From assembly GCF_002834385.1 (NCBI RefSeq), contig NZ_PITQ01000001.1, positions 1 to 64,000 of the forward strand: a stretch of 64,000 nt of DNA, read 5' to 3'. Each line of letters begins with the position of its first letter. Positions within the stretch are counted from its first letter, which is position 1. The notes beneath the pieces were generated by a model. That model was not told the origin of the DNA. It did no database searches and saw only the letters and a program-made list of their open reading frames with translations. The translations under genes and the position numbers were made by a program. Source of the DNA: Rahnella sp. AA. GTDB lineage: Bacteria; Pseudomonadota; Gammaproteobacteria; Enterobacterales; Enterobacteriaceae. Shown here one piece after another: positions 11,621-20,618 of the stretch.

Positions 11621-11707
11621 TATCTCCGTCATTCTTCACGCTGACCCTGTGTTGGCGTTTCTCATGAATCCCGATCACTGACTTCAATCGGTGGCCGGGG
11701 GTTCATT

Positions 11708-12418
11708 TCAATTCACTTCCACATCAATATGCAGTGCGTCATAACGCCAGTATTCCAAATCGCAGTCGATGACCCGGTCATTTTGATCCCGGTTGGTTCG
11801 CGTGATAAACAGCGCCGGGCTGCCGGAAGCGACTCTCAGCGCGCGCGAGGCCTCCTCTGTCAGCAATGTTGGCACCATATCAAACCGTACGCGCCCGTAA
11901 TAAATACCGTAGCGTGAAGCGTATAAATCGGTGAGCGATGACGTCAGATCATTGTCGAGAATATCCTTAAAGTACAGAGGGTTGAGGTAGTGTTCGACAT
12001 ATAGTACAGGGCGACTATCGATATAACGTAACCGGCGGATGCAAATAACATCACTGGCGGGCGGCAGCAATAATTTCTGGCAAACGGTATCGCTGGCAAC
12101 GCAGTGTCTGGCATCAATAACCTCTGTCTGTGCGCTGCGCCCCTGATCTTTCGCCATCGCGTGAAAATGGCTGCGTTGCAATGGGTTATAAATAATGCGA
12201 GGTGGTGAAACAAACCAACCCCGGCGGACTTCCCGGTAAATCAGGCCTTGCGCCTCAAGCTGGCTTAATGCCTCTCGCAGAGTGATGCGGGTTGTAGAAA
12301 ATTGTTCACTCAACGCGCGCTCAGAGGGCAGCCTTCCCTCGGCAGAAAATGCCCCGGCTGCAATACTTTCGCTCAATGCCTTACAGATAACTGCAAGGGT
12401 GGTCTGCGGTTCACTCAT
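11708..12418 (-). CDS. GntR/HutC-family regulator (UTRA), PhnR-like
   Basis: A 236-residue one-component regulator. The N-terminal winged helix-turn-helix includes LPSERALSEQFSTTRITLRE, and the UTRA effector domain covers about residues 90-230, with HYLNPLYFKDILD and ASRYGIYYGRVRFDMVPTLL. PhnR of phosphonate clusters and PhnF are the closest family matches I can name. It is transcribed divergently from the ABC importer operon, and the shared 200-bp gap contains an 18-bp HutC-type palindrome. The simplest reading is a ligand-responsive repressor of that operon and of itself. The ligand is probably the imported compound or its product. Confidence 0.85.
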   Translation of the reverse strand: MSEPQTTLAVICKALSESIAAGAFSAEGRLPSERALSEQFSTTRITLREALSQLEAQGLIYREVRRGWFVSPPRIIYNPLQRSHFHAMAKDQGRSAQTEVIDARHCVASDTVCQKLLLPPASDVICIRRLRYIDSRPVLYVEHYLNPLYFKDILDNDLTSSLTDLYASRYGIYYGRVRFDMVPTLLTEEASRALRVASGSPALFITRTNRDQNDRVIDCDLEYWRYDALHIDVEVN

Positions 12419-12572
12419 CGGTCAGTAAGCCTCATTTCAGTGCGTTTTTGCACCAATCCGACTCTTCATCGCGTAAATAATGTGCGCCCGTTAACAGCTA
12501 TAAGCTTAAAACTGCTGCTTTTTCACGCTGACATATAATTATCACAATTGATCGTTAGATTGGCTTGGTTCT

Positions 12573-12590
12573 TGCTGGACTAGACCAGCA
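12573..12590. promoter_or_regulatory. Operator for the GntR/UTRA regulator
   Basis: TGCTGGACTAGACCAGCA has perfect 6-bp arms (TGCTGG / CCAGCA) around ACTAGA. It closely resembles HutC-subfamily operators such as the DasR/PhnF type TGGTNTAGACCA. It lies 32 bp before the first gene of the importer operon and 155 bp from the regulator gene. Confidence 0.75.
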
Positions 12591-12621
12591 TTCACACACA
12601 CTATCATCTGGAGCATCCGTT

Positions 12622-13680
12622 ATGAAACAGTTGTTCGCTTCTGTGTTAACCAGCGCGCTTGTCCTCTCCGCTTCATCGGCTTTTGCCGCTGAACCTCCTG
12701 CTGAACTCCTGAAAGCGGCACAAGCCGAAGGAACGGTAAACAGTGTCGGTATGCCTGATGACTGGGCTAACTGGAAAGATACCTGGAATGATCTGAGCAC
12801 TAAATACGGCCTGAAACACAGCGATACCGATATGAGCTCTGCGCAGGAAATCGCTAAATTCCTCGCCGAAAAAGACAATGCCAGTGCGGATATTGGCGAT
12901 GTGGGTGCTGCATTCGGCCCGGTTGCGGTGCAGAAAGGCGTCACGCAGCCTTATAAACCAACGACCTGGGATCAGGTGCCTGACTGGGCAAAAGATAAAG
13001 ACGGTATGTGGGCACTTGCGTATACCGGGACTATCGCTTTCATCATTGATAAATCTCAGGTGAAAGATGAACCACATAGCTGGGCCGATCTGCTGAAAGG
13101 TAAATATAAAGTTACCATCGGTGATGTGAGCACCGCAGCACAGGCTGCAAATGGCGTGTTGGCAGCGACTTACGCCATGGGTGGCAACGAGCAGAACCTG
13201 AAACCAGGTCTGGAATATTTCGGCAAACTGGCGAAATCAGGTCGTCTGAGCCTGACTAACCCGGTTATCGCTTCACTGGAAAAAGGTGAAGTACAGGTTG
13301 GCGTGGTCTGGGATTTCAACGGTCTGAACTATCGCGATAAAATCGATAAAACCCGTTTTGACGTAGTTATCCCTTCTGACGGTTCTATCACGTCGGGCTA
13401 CACCACTATCATCAACAAATTCGGCAAACACCCGAACGCCGCCAAACTGGCGCGTGAATACATCTTCTCCGATGCTGGCCAGATTAACCTGGCACGTGGC
13501 TATGCCCGCCCAATCCGAGCTGATCACATCACGCTGCCAGACGACGTGAAAGCCAAACTGTTGCCTTCAAGCGAATATAAAAACGCTCATCCGATTGCTG
13601 ATCCGGCTGCATGGGATAAGAGCGCCAAAACGCTGCCTCGCCTGTGGCAGGAAAACGTCATGATCAACATGCAGCAATAA
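12622..13680 (+). CDS. ABC transporter periplasmic binding protein (PhnS/FbpA-like)
   Basis: Extracellular solute-binding protein, 352 residues from the ATG at 12622 (SD CTGGAG). An upstream in-frame start at 12565 would place 19 extra residues before an otherwise perfect signal peptide, so I rejected it. The signal runs from MKQLFASVLTSAL to the cleavage site AFA-AE near residue 22. The mature protein has the family-1 binding-protein pattern, with DIGDVGAAFGPVAV, DGMWALAYTGTIAFI and VQVGVVWDFNGL. First gene of an operon with two permeases and an ATPase, so it presents ligand to them. The neighbouring hydrolases suggest an organophosphorus ligand, but no diagnostic ligand residue can be read here. 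Confidence 0.88.
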   Translation: MKQLFASVLTSALVLSASSAFAAEPPAELLKAAQAEGTVNSVGMPDDWANWKDTWNDLSTKYGLKHSDTDMSSAQEIAKFLAEKDNASADIGDVGAAFGPVAVQKGVTQPYKPTTWDQVPDWAKDKDGMWALAYTGTIAFIIDKSQVKDEPHSWADLLKGKYKVTIGDVSTAAQAANGVLAATYAMGGNEQNLKPGLEYFGKLAKSGRLSLTNPVIASLEKGEVQVGVVWDFNGLNYRDKIDKTRFDVVIPSDGSITSGYTTIINKFGKHPNAAKLAREYIFSDAGQINLARGYARPIRADHITLPDDVKAKLLPSSEYKNAHPIADPAAWDKSAKTLPRLWQENVMINMQQ

Positions 13681-13760
13681 TTTTCTGAATAAAAAAATAG
13701 AAAAACCGGGCAGCGAAAGCATTGATTAATTACAACACCTGCAAGAAAGGCAAAAGTGTA

Positions 13761-14558
13761 ATGAAGAGCATTCTGGTAGTACTCGACGGCCTGAATTATC
13801 AGGTCGCCCAAGACGCAATGGGATATTTACAGGCGCAGTGTGCCGCAGGGCGTGGGCGTTTGTATCAACTGGAATGCGAACTGCCTTCGCTGTCCCGGCC
13901 GCTTTACGAATGTATTCTCACCGGCATCACGCCGGTGGAAAGCGGCATCGTTCATAACCACGTTGACCGTTTATCAACACAACGCAGTATTTTTCATTAT
14001 GCCCGCGACGCCGGTCTGACGACGGCTGCCGCGGCCTATCACTGGGTCAGCGAGCTGTATAACCGCACGCCGTTTGATCCACCGCGCGACCGCCATACCA
14101 GCGATGAATCCCTGGCTATCCAGCACGGTCATTTTTATTACGATGACGCTTATCCCGATTCGCATTTATTCGATGATGCGGAAAGCCTGCGCCGTCGCCA
14201 CAACCCTGATTTTCTGCTGATTCACCCGATGAACATTGATGATGCGGGCCACAAATTCGGGCTTTCGACGCCGCAATACCGCAACAAAGCGCGTACGGCC
14301 GACGGCATTCTTTCGCGCTTTTTAGGCGACTGGCTGGAAGCTGGCTATCAGGTGATTGTCACTGCCGACCACGGCATGAACGATGACCGCAGCCACGGGG
14401 GTATTTTGCCGGAAGAGCGCCAGGTGCCGTTGTTTGTTTTCGGCAGCGTGTTCAGCTTAAAAGACGCCGAACCGCTGCAAACAGAGCTGTGCGGCACAAT
14501 TTGTCAGATCCTCAATATTGCCCACGACAAGCCACACTGCGCGGCATTACTGGCCTGA
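13761..14558 (+). CDS. Alkaline-phosphatase-superfamily hydrolase (nucleotide pyrophosphatase/phosphonoacetate-hydrolase-like)
   Basis: Predicted cytoplasmic metal-dependent phosphoester or phosphonate hydrolase, 265 residues from the ATG at 13761, with AAGAAAGG ten nt upstream. Superfamily metal sites are visible: Asp9 in VVLDGL, DDAGHKFG (Asp and His), TADHGMND (Asp-His), and a later His in SHGG. The nucleophile Thr or Ser is probably in ECILTGITP. There is no signal peptide, so it acts after import. It lies 80 nt after the binding-protein gene and 26 nt before the first permease. The placement implies it cleaves the imported substrate. Whether it breaks a P-O or P-C bond cannot be told from sequence alone. 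Confidence 0.82.
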   Translation: MKSILVVLDGLNYQVAQDAMGYLQAQCAAGRGRLYQLECELPSLSRPLYECILTGITPVESGIVHNHVDRLSTQRSIFHYARDAGLTTAAAAYHWVSELYNRTPFDPPRDRHTSDESLAIQHGHFYYDDAYPDSHLFDDAESLRRRHNPDFLLIHPMNIDDAGHKFGLSTPQYRNKARTADGILSRFLGDWLEAGYQVIVTADHGMNDDRSHGGILPEERQVPLFVFGSVFSLKDAEPLQTELCGTICQILNIAHDKPHCAALLA

Positions 14559-14584
14559 ATTCCATCACTTTTAAAGGATACCCG

Positions 14585-15427
14585 ATGAAAGGTAAGTGGA
14601 TTGCGGCGCTGTTTATTTTGCCGTTTCTGGTGTTTTTCATCGCTTTCCAGCTGGCGCCGCTGGCCTGGATTGCGGTGAGCAGTTTTTACAGCGAAACCTA
14701 TGAAGCCTGGGGGCTGGGCAACTACACCGACATTCTGACCTCTCCGTTTTATCTGCAGGCTATGCGCTTCTCGCTGGATATTTCGATCTGGTCGAGTTTG
14801 TACGGTTTGATTATTGCGTTAGTGGGTAGTTACTCACTTCGCCAGCTAGGCCCGACAAAGCTGCATGATTTTGTGATGTCATTTACTAACATGACCAGCA
14901 ATTTTGCAGGCGTGCCGCTGGCGTTTGCGTTCGTCATCCTGCTCGGCCTGAACGGATGCCTGACGTTATTGCTGCGTAAATACGGCCTGATGGAGCATTT
15001 CGACCTGTATTCGAAAGACGGGCTGATTGTGCTCTACACCTATTTCCAGATCCCTCTCGGCGTTTTGCTGATGTATCCGGCCTTTGATGCACTGCGTGAA
15101 GACTGGCGTGAGTCGGCCGCACTGCTGGGCGCCGGGCGCTGGAGCTACTGGCGGCACATTGGCATTCCGGTTCTGTTCCCGGCGCTGCTGGGCACTTTCG
15201 TTATTTTGCTGGCTAATGCCCTTGGCGCTTACGCTACGGTGTACGCGCTGACTACCGGTAACTTCAACGTGGTGCCGGTTCGTATTGCTGCGCTGGTGTC
15301 GGGTGATATTTCCCTCGACCCGAATATGGGGAGCGCGCTGGCAATGCTGCTGGTGGCGCTGATGGCCTTTATCACGCTGATTCATCAGTGGTTATTGCGA
15401 AAAAGTTATCTCAGTCAGCGTAGCTGA
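14585..15427 (+). CDS. ABC transporter permease
   Basis: Integral inner-membrane subunit of 280 residues; start at 14585 with SD AAAGGA. An upstream in-frame start at 14489 would overlap the hydrolase gene and lacks a ribosome site. About six membrane segments are visible, the first being IAALFILPFLVFFIAF. The EAA-type loop that contacts the ATPase is ESAALLGAGRWSYWRHIGIP. Paired with the next permease to form the membrane channel of this importer. Confidence 0.9.
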   Translation: MKGKWIAALFILPFLVFFIAFQLAPLAWIAVSSFYSETYEAWGLGNYTDILTSPFYLQAMRFSLDISIWSSLYGLIIALVGSYSLRQLGPTKLHDFVMSFTNMTSNFAGVPLAFAFVILLGLNGCLTLLLRKYGLMEHFDLYSKDGLIVLYTYFQIPLGVLLMYPAFDALREDWRESAALLGAGRWSYWRHIGIPVLFPALLGTFVILLANALGAYATVYALTTGNFNVVPVRIAALVSGDISLDPNMGSALAMLLVALMAFITLIHQWLLRKSYLSQRS

Positions 15428-15448
15428 TTGCTGAAAAAGGAACGTGAA

Positions 15449-16234
15449 ATGTCGCGATCTGAAGCGATTTACCACCGTGTGGTGATCTGGATTTTGTTGA
15501 TTGTTTTGATGCTGCCGCTGCTGGCGACGCTGGTTTATGCGCTGGTTCTGGAATGGGGAGCCACGATTTTGCCGAGCGGATTTACCCTGAAATGGCTGGT
15601 GGAATTATGGAGCGACCCGCGCTTCCTGATTGCACTCTGGCATTCTCTGCTGGTCTGTTTTGGCACGCTTTTTCTGTCGCTGGTGCTGATCCTGCCGCTT
15701 ATGTTTGTGATTGCTTACTATTTCCCGAAGCTGGATGCGCTAATGAATATTCTCATCCTGCTGCCGTTTGCCGTGCCGCCGGTCGTGTCATCCGTTGGCC
15801 TGATGCAGCTGTATTCTGCCGAACCTTTCGCGCTGACCGGAACGCCGTGGATCCTGATCGGCTGTTACTTCACTATCGCGCTGCCATTTATCTACCGCGC
15901 CATCTCCAACAATATGCAGGCGATAAACCTGCGTGACCTGATGGACGCTGCACATTTGCTGGGTGCCAGCACCTGGAAAGCGGCGCTGCTGGTGGTGTTG
16001 CCGAACTTACGTAAAGGCGGAACGATTGCCGTATTGCTGTCGTTTTCATTCCTCATTGGGGAATTTGTGTTTGCCAACCTGCTGGCGGGCAGCCGTTATG
16101 AAACGGTTCAGGTTTATCTCTATAATATGCGCAATGGCAGCGGCCATTTCACCAGCGCATTGGTTATCTCCTATTTCATGGTCGTCCTGATTTTCACCTG
16201 GCTGGCGAACATGCTGAACAAAGGGAAGCGCTGA
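15449..16234 (+). CDS. ABC transporter permease
   Basis: Second membrane subunit, 261 residues from the ATG at 15449 preceded by AAAAAGGAA; a TTG seven codons upstream is less likely. Membrane segments begin with VVIWILLIVLMLPLLATLVY. The ATPase-contact loop is around MDAAHLLGASTWKAALLVVL. Its gene begins 21 nt after the first permease and ends 2 nt before the ATPase gene, whose ribosome site lies inside this reading frame, so the two are probably translationally coupled. Confidence 0.9.
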   Translation: MSRSEAIYHRVVIWILLIVLMLPLLATLVYALVLEWGATILPSGFTLKWLVELWSDPRFLIALWHSLLVCFGTLFLSLVLILPLMFVIAYYFPKLDALMNILILLPFAVPPVVSSVGLMQLYSAEPFALTGTPWILIGCYFTIALPFIYRAISNNMQAINLRDLMDAAHLLGASTWKAALLVVLPNLRKGGTIAVLLSFSFLIGEFVFANLLAGSRYETVQVYLYNMRNGSGHFTSALVISYFMVVLIFTWLANMLNKGKR

Positions 16235-16236
16235 TT

Positions 16237-17229
16237 ATGTCGTATTTGCAGGTTACTCAACTCAACAAGTCTTATGGTCCGACACGGATTTTCAACAATA
16301 TCGATTTCTCTGCTAAAGAGGGCGAATTCGTGACGCTGCTGGGGCCGAGCGGCTGTGGTAAATCCACTCTGTTGCGCTGTCTGGCCGGCCTGACCTCCGT
16401 AGACAGTGGCAAAATTATGATTCAGGGGCAGGATATCGTGCCATTGCCACCGCAACAGCGCGGTATCGGCATGGTGTTCCAGAGTTACGCCCTGTTTCCG
16501 AATATGACCGTGGAAGCCAACGTCGCGTTTGGCCTCAAAATGCAGAAGATACCCGCTTCCGAGGTGCATCGCCGCGTGGGCGAAGTGCTGGAACTGGTGG
16601 AAATGAACGATTACGCCAAACGTTACCCGCATCAGCTTTCTGGCGGTCAGTGTCAGCGTGTGGCGCTGGCGCGTTCGCTGGTGACACAGCCGCGTCTTTT
16701 ACTGCTTGATGAACCGCTGTCGGCGCTGGATGCCCGTATCCGTAAACATCTGCGCGAACAAATCCGTCGCATTCAGCGCGAAATGAACCTCACCGCTATT
16801 TTTGTGACGCACGATCAGGAAGAAGCCCTGACCATGTCAGACCGGATTGTGCTGATGAACAAAGGGCAAATCGTCCAAAATGCCGATGCCGAAACCCTGT
16901 ATACTGAACCGGTGGATGCCTTTGCTGCAGGCTTTATCGGCAGCTATAACCTGCTGAGCGCTGAACAGGCGTTGGCCTTAACCGGCCAGACATATACTGG
17001 CCAGGTGGCTATCCGTCCGGAATCTGTCACGATCTGTGCTTTGGATCAGGGGATTCCGGCTAAAATCCTCAGCCACAGCCTGCTGGGCAACGTCGTGCGT
17101 TATCGTGTTTTAGCGCAGGGTGTTGAGCTTTCTGTGGATGTCTTAAACCGTTCTGTGGCCTCACTTCGCGCCGATGGCAGCGATATTGGTCTACAGTTAG
17201 ATCTTGTTACGTTACGGGAAGTTGCATGA
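16237..17229 (+). CDS. ABC transporter ATP-binding protein
   Basis: A 330-residue ATPase of the PotA/FbpC type that powers the importer. Walker A is GPSGCGKST at residues 36-44. The Q-loop is in VFQSYALFPNM, the signature is LSGGQCQRVALARSL, Walker B is LLLLDEPLSALDAR, and the H-loop is VTHDQEEA. The C-terminal ~90 residues form a TOBE-like regulatory domain (VAIRPESVTI). The last codons overlap the next gene by 4 nt (ATGA), showing tight coupling. Confidence 0.93.
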   Translation: MSYLQVTQLNKSYGPTRIFNNIDFSAKEGEFVTLLGPSGCGKSTLLRCLAGLTSVDSGKIMIQGQDIVPLPPQQRGIGMVFQSYALFPNMTVEANVAFGLKMQKIPASEVHRRVGEVLELVEMNDYAKRYPHQLSGGQCQRVALARSLVTQPRLLLLDEPLSALDARIRKHLREQIRRIQREMNLTAIFVTHDQEEALTMSDRIVLMNKGQIVQNADAETLYTEPVDAFAAGFIGSYNLLSAEQALALTGQTYTGQVAIRPESVTICALDQGIPAKILSHSLLGNVVRYRVLAQGVELSVDVLNRSVASLRADGSDIGLQLDLVTLREVA

Positions 17230-17882
17230 AGCTGGCGCTGTTTGATCTCGATGAAACTCTGATTAGCGGCGACTGTTCAAGCTTATGGTCAGCCTACATG
17301 GTGGCAAAAGGCTGGGTGGCGGATGAGCAGGCTTTCCTGCAACAAGATGCTGCGCTGATGCAGCAATATGCGGTTGGCAAGATGGACATGCAGGAGTACA
17401 TGCGTTGTACTCTGGTGCCGCTGACAGGACGCCGTGAAAGTGACGTCGCGGCGATGGTTGCGAATTATATTCAGGATGTCATTGCACCGCGCGTTTACGC
17501 GCAGGCGCGGGAGTGTCTGGCCACTCACCGCGCGCAGGGCGACCGGACAGTAATTATTTCTGCCTCCGGCGAGCATCTGGTGCAGCCTATTGCCCGTTTC
17601 CTCGGTGTCGATGAAACGCTGGCGATTGGTGTTGAAATTCAAAACGGGCGCTTTACCGGCGCTACACAGGGGACGATGACCTATCGCGAAGGAAAAGTAT
17701 CGCGGTTGTTGCATCTCATCAATCAGGACGAATCCCTGCTACAACACGCCAGTTTTTATTCGGATTCACATAACGATCTGCCGTTACTGACCCGCGTGGG
17801 TCAACCGATCGCCGTGAATCCGGACGCTATCCTGCTCCAGCACGCCCGGCAGGCAGGATGGCCGGTCTATGCCTGGCGTTAA
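17226..17882 (+). CDS. HAD-superfamily phosphatase, subfamily IB (SerB-like)
   Basis: A 218-residue cytoplasmic phosphatase. Motif I is FDLDETL with nucleophile Asp7 and acid Asp9. Motif II is the Ser in VIISASGEHL, motif III the Lys in REGKVSRL, and motif IV YSDSHNDLPLL, as in phosphoserine phosphatase and related HAD-IB enzymes. It overlaps the ATPase gene by 4 nt and precedes yjbB by 15 nt. This order suggests that it removes phosphate from the imported compound or its cleavage product and that YjbB expels the excess phosphate. The substrate is not identifiable. Confidence 0.85.
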   Translation: MKLALFDLDETLISGDCSSLWSAYMVAKGWVADEQAFLQQDAALMQQYAVGKMDMQEYMRCTLVPLTGRRESDVAAMVANYIQDVIAPRVYAQARECLATHRAQGDRTVIISASGEHLVQPIARFLGVDETLAIGVEIQNGRFTGATQGTMTYREGKVSRLLHLINQDESLLQHASFYSDSHNDLPLLTRVGQPIAVNPDAILLQHARQAGWPVYAWR

Positions 17883-17897
17883 TGGAGCTGTTCTTTC

Positions 17898-19550
17898 GTG
17901 TTGACCCTTCTGCACCTGTTGTCTGCTATTTCTCTGTTAGTCTGGGGTACGCACATTGTGCGTACCGGTATCATGCGCGTTTTTGGTTCCAGCCTGCGCC
18001 GTGTGCTGAGTAACAGTATCGAGAAAAAACCTCTGGCGTTTGTGGCGGGTATTGGCGTCACCGCGCTGGTGCAAAGCAGTAACGCCACCGCTTTGCTGGT
18101 GACGTCGTTTGTTTCCCAGGGGCTGGTTGCGCTCGCGCCTGCGCTGGTGATTATTCTCGGTGCTGACGTCGGGACCGCCGTGATGGCGCGAATTCTGACC
18201 TTTGATCTCTCCTGGCTTTCCCCTCTGCTGATTTTTGCGGGTGTGGCCTTTTTCCTCAGCCGTAAGCAAACCCGCGCCGGACAAATGGGCCGCGTGTGTA
18301 TCGGGCTTGGCCTGATTTTACTGGCATTGGAGCTGATTGTGGCGGCGGCAACGCCCATCATGCAGGCATCTGGTGTCAAAGTGTTGTTCTCATCGCTGAC
18401 CGGCGATGTACTGCTCGATGCGCTGACCGGGGCGGTCTTTGCAATCATCAGTTATTCCAGCCTGGCCGCCGTACTGTTGACGGCCACGTTGGCCGCAACC
18501 GGCGTTATTTCACTTAAAGTTTCGCTATGCCTGGTCATAGGTGCGAACCTCGGCAGCGGCCTGCTGGCGATGATCAACGCCAGTAAAATGAACGCGGCTG
18601 GGCGGCGTGTGGCCCTGGGCAGCACGCTGTTTAAGCTGATTGGATTAGTGATTGTTTTGCCGTTTATTGGGCCACTTTCGACGCAACTGGCGCGGTTAGG
18701 CATTCCGGATGAAGAGCTGGTGATCTATTTTCACATGTTCTACAACCTGATCCGCTGTCTGTTGATGGTACCGCTGACAGCGCCGATGGCAAAAGTTTGC
18801 GAGATGATGATAGCCGATGTGCCGGAGGATGACCCACGTCTGCGCCCGCGACATCTGGATGTCAGCGCGATTGATACGCCGACGCTGGCGCTGGCTAATG
18901 CTGCCCGTGAAACCTTGCGGATGGGTGATGTTGTCGAACACATGCTGATCCTCAACCGTGAAGTCATGAACGGCAAGCTGGCGCAGGATCGTGAAGTCCG
19001 GCGTCTTGATGACGACGTTGATGTGTTGTATACCGCCATCAAATTGTATCTGGCGCAAATCAACAAAGAAGGGCTGGGCGAAGATGACTCACGCCGCTGG
19101 GCGGAAATCATTGAAATGGCGCTGAATCTGGAGCAGGCGGGCGATATTATCGAACGCATGACCGGTGATATCACTGCAAAATCGCATGCCACGCGACGCG
19201 CATTTTCACCGGAGGGGCTGGTGGAACTGGAAGCCTTGCATGAGAAACTGCTGGATAACCTGCGTCTGAGCCTGGGCGTTTTCCTGTCTAACGATCTTAC
19301 CAGTGCGCGTCGTTTGCGCCGCTCAAAGCATCGTTTCCGTATCCTCGACCGCCGTTATGCGCATGCGCACGTTGACCGTCTGCATCAGCATAATGTGCAA
19401 AGTATCGAAACCAGTTCGTTGCACCTGGGCCTGCTGGGTGATATGAAACGTCTGAATTCGTTGTTCTGCGCGGTGGCGTATAACGTGCTGGATCAGGATG
19501 AACAGGAAGACGAACAGCGCGAAGCCAAAGACGAAGCGAAGCTGGTGTAA
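17898..19550 (+). CDS. yjbB: Na/Pi cotransporter-family protein YjbB (phosphate exporter)
   Basis: A 550-residue inner-membrane protein with a GTG start and SD GGAG 10 nt upstream. The N-terminus MLTLLHLLSAISLLVWGTHI matches E. coli YjbB almost residue for residue. Two inverted Na/Pi repeats carry the QSSNAT motif (GVTALVQSSNATALLVTSFV and a degenerate second copy). The C-terminal ~200 residues form a PhoU-like helical domain, ending in the conserved LHLGLLGDMKRLNSLFCAVAY block less a few residues. E. coli YjbB exports phosphate when internal phosphate is high. Here it lies 15 nt after a phosphatase and may be co-transcribed with the importer operon, an informative link not seen in E. coli. 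Confidence 0.93.
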   Translation: MLTLLHLLSAISLLVWGTHIVRTGIMRVFGSSLRRVLSNSIEKKPLAFVAGIGVTALVQSSNATALLVTSFVSQGLVALAPALVIILGADVGTAVMARILTFDLSWLSPLLIFAGVAFFLSRKQTRAGQMGRVCIGLGLILLALELIVAAATPIMQASGVKVLFSSLTGDVLLDALTGAVFAIISYSSLAAVLLTATLAATGVISLKVSLCLVIGANLGSGLLAMINASKMNAAGRRVALGSTLFKLIGLVIVLPFIGPLSTQLARLGIPDEELVIYFHMFYNLIRCLLMVPLTAPMAKVCEMMIADVPEDDPRLRPRHLDVSAIDTPTLALANAARETLRMGDVVEHMLILNREVMNGKLAQDREVRRLDDDVDVLYTAIKLYLAQINKEGLGEDDSRRWAEIIEMALNLEQAGDIIERMTGDITAKSHATRRAFSPEGLVELEALHEKLLDNLRLSLGVFLSNDLTSARRLRRSKHRFRILDRRYAHAHVDRLHQHNVQSIETSSLHLGLLGDMKRLNSLFCAVAYNVLDQDEQEDEQREAKDEAKLV

Positions 19551-19572
19551 CGCAGTATGTTTACGCGAAAGA

Positions 19573-19596
19573 AGCGGGCGTTGAAGTACGCCCGCT
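19573..19596. terminator. Hairpin between convergent genes yjbB and the BASS transporter
   Basis: AGCGGGCG and CGCCCGCT pair perfectly around an 8-nt loop, 22 nt after the yjbB stop. T-runs are weak on both sides. It probably ends the importer operon. Confidence 0.6.
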
Positions 19597-19605
19597 GTCA
19601 GAAAA

Positions 19606-20523
19606 TCAGTCTTTTTTGACCGGCTTACCGGACCAGTACCCGGCCAGTAAGGATCCTGAAAGATTGTGCCAGACCGAAAACAGTGCGCCCGGCAGCGCGG
19701 CCAGCGGGGTGAAGTAAATTTTCCCCAATGTCGCGGCCAGCCCGGAATTCTGCATTCCGACTTCCATGGCCAGCGTGCGGCAGGTAGTTTCATCAAACCC
19801 AAACAGTTTCCCGCCCCAGTAGCCGCTCAGCAGACCAATGCCATTGTGAAGGATCACCGCAACAATCACGATAAGCCCCACTGAACCGATAAAGCCCTGG
19901 CTGCCCGCCACGACGGCGCTGATGATAGCCACAATACAAACCATTGAGAAAATCGGTAACAGCGGTTCAATGCGTTTTACCAATCTGGTGAACAGATGAT
20001 GAACAATCAGCCCCGCTAAAATCGGGATCACCACGATCTGCAAAATACTCAGCAGCATGCCTTCCACATCCACTTTGATGTGTGTATCGACATAAAGACG
20101 TGTCAGCAACGGCGTGGCAAATACGCCGACCAGCGTCGACACCGCGGAGATAGTCACGGAAAGCGCGACATCACCTTTCGCCAGATAAATCATTACATTG
20201 GACGCAGTTCCGCTGGCGACGCTACCGACCAGAATCATCCCGGCGGACAGATCCGGCGGCATATGGAACAGTTTTGCCAGCACCCAGGCTGCCAGCGGCA
20301 TGACCAGATAATGCAGGAACGTGGCCGCCGCGACCGGCGCCGGGCGGGAAAGCACACGCTTGAAATCACCGAATTCCAGCGTGACGCCCATCGCGAACAT
20401 AATCAGCATCAGCAGGGTAGAAACGTGGGGCCCGATGGGGGTGAATGTACCGGGCGAATAGTAGGCCGCGACCGACAACAGCACGGCCCACAGCGGGAAC
20501 AGGCGGGTTATTTTGGCTAACAT
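19606..20523 (-). CDS. Bile acid:sodium symporter-family transporter (PanS-like)
   Basis: A 305-residue inner-membrane protein of the BASS family, with about ten hydrophobic segments. Family features include [18 protein letters not shown], the crossover motif region [18 protein letters not shown], and [18 protein letters not shown]. Bacterial members include PanS, linked to ketopantoate uptake, and many of unknown substrate. AAGGATCATCC lies upstream of the start. It is transcribed in the same direction as lysC, but a strong terminator separates them, so it has its own promoter in the short gap or relies on read-through. Confidence 0.85.
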   Translation of the reverse strand: MLAKITRLFPLWAVLLSVAAYYSPGTFTPIGPHVSTLLMLIMFAMGVTLEFGDFKRVLSRPAPVAAATFLHYLVMPLAAWVLAKLFHMPPDLSAGMILVGSVASGTASNVMIYLAKGDVALSVTISAVSTLVGVFATPLLTRLYVDTHIKVDVEGMLLSILQIVVIPILAGLIVHHLFTRLVKRIEPLLPIFSMVCIVAIISAVVAGSQGFIGSVGLIVIVAVILHNGIGLLSGYWGGKLFGFDETTCRTLAMEVGMQNSGLAATLGKIYFTPLAALPGALFSVWHNLSGSLLAGYWSGKPVKKD

Positions 20524-20566
20524 GTTGAGGATGATCCTTGTCTTTGTTGTTTTGCAAAAGTACAGA

Positions 20567-20598
20567 CAAAAAAAAGACCGGGCACAAGGCCCGGTCTT
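20567..20598 (-). terminator. lysC terminator
   Basis: On the minus strand the stem GACCGGGC/GCCCGGTC (extended by AA/TT) is followed by a run of eight or more T residues. It lies 21 nt after the lysC stop. Strong intrinsic terminator. Confidence 0.9.
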
Positions 20599-20618
20599 CT
20601 CAGATACCGCGCCCGATG

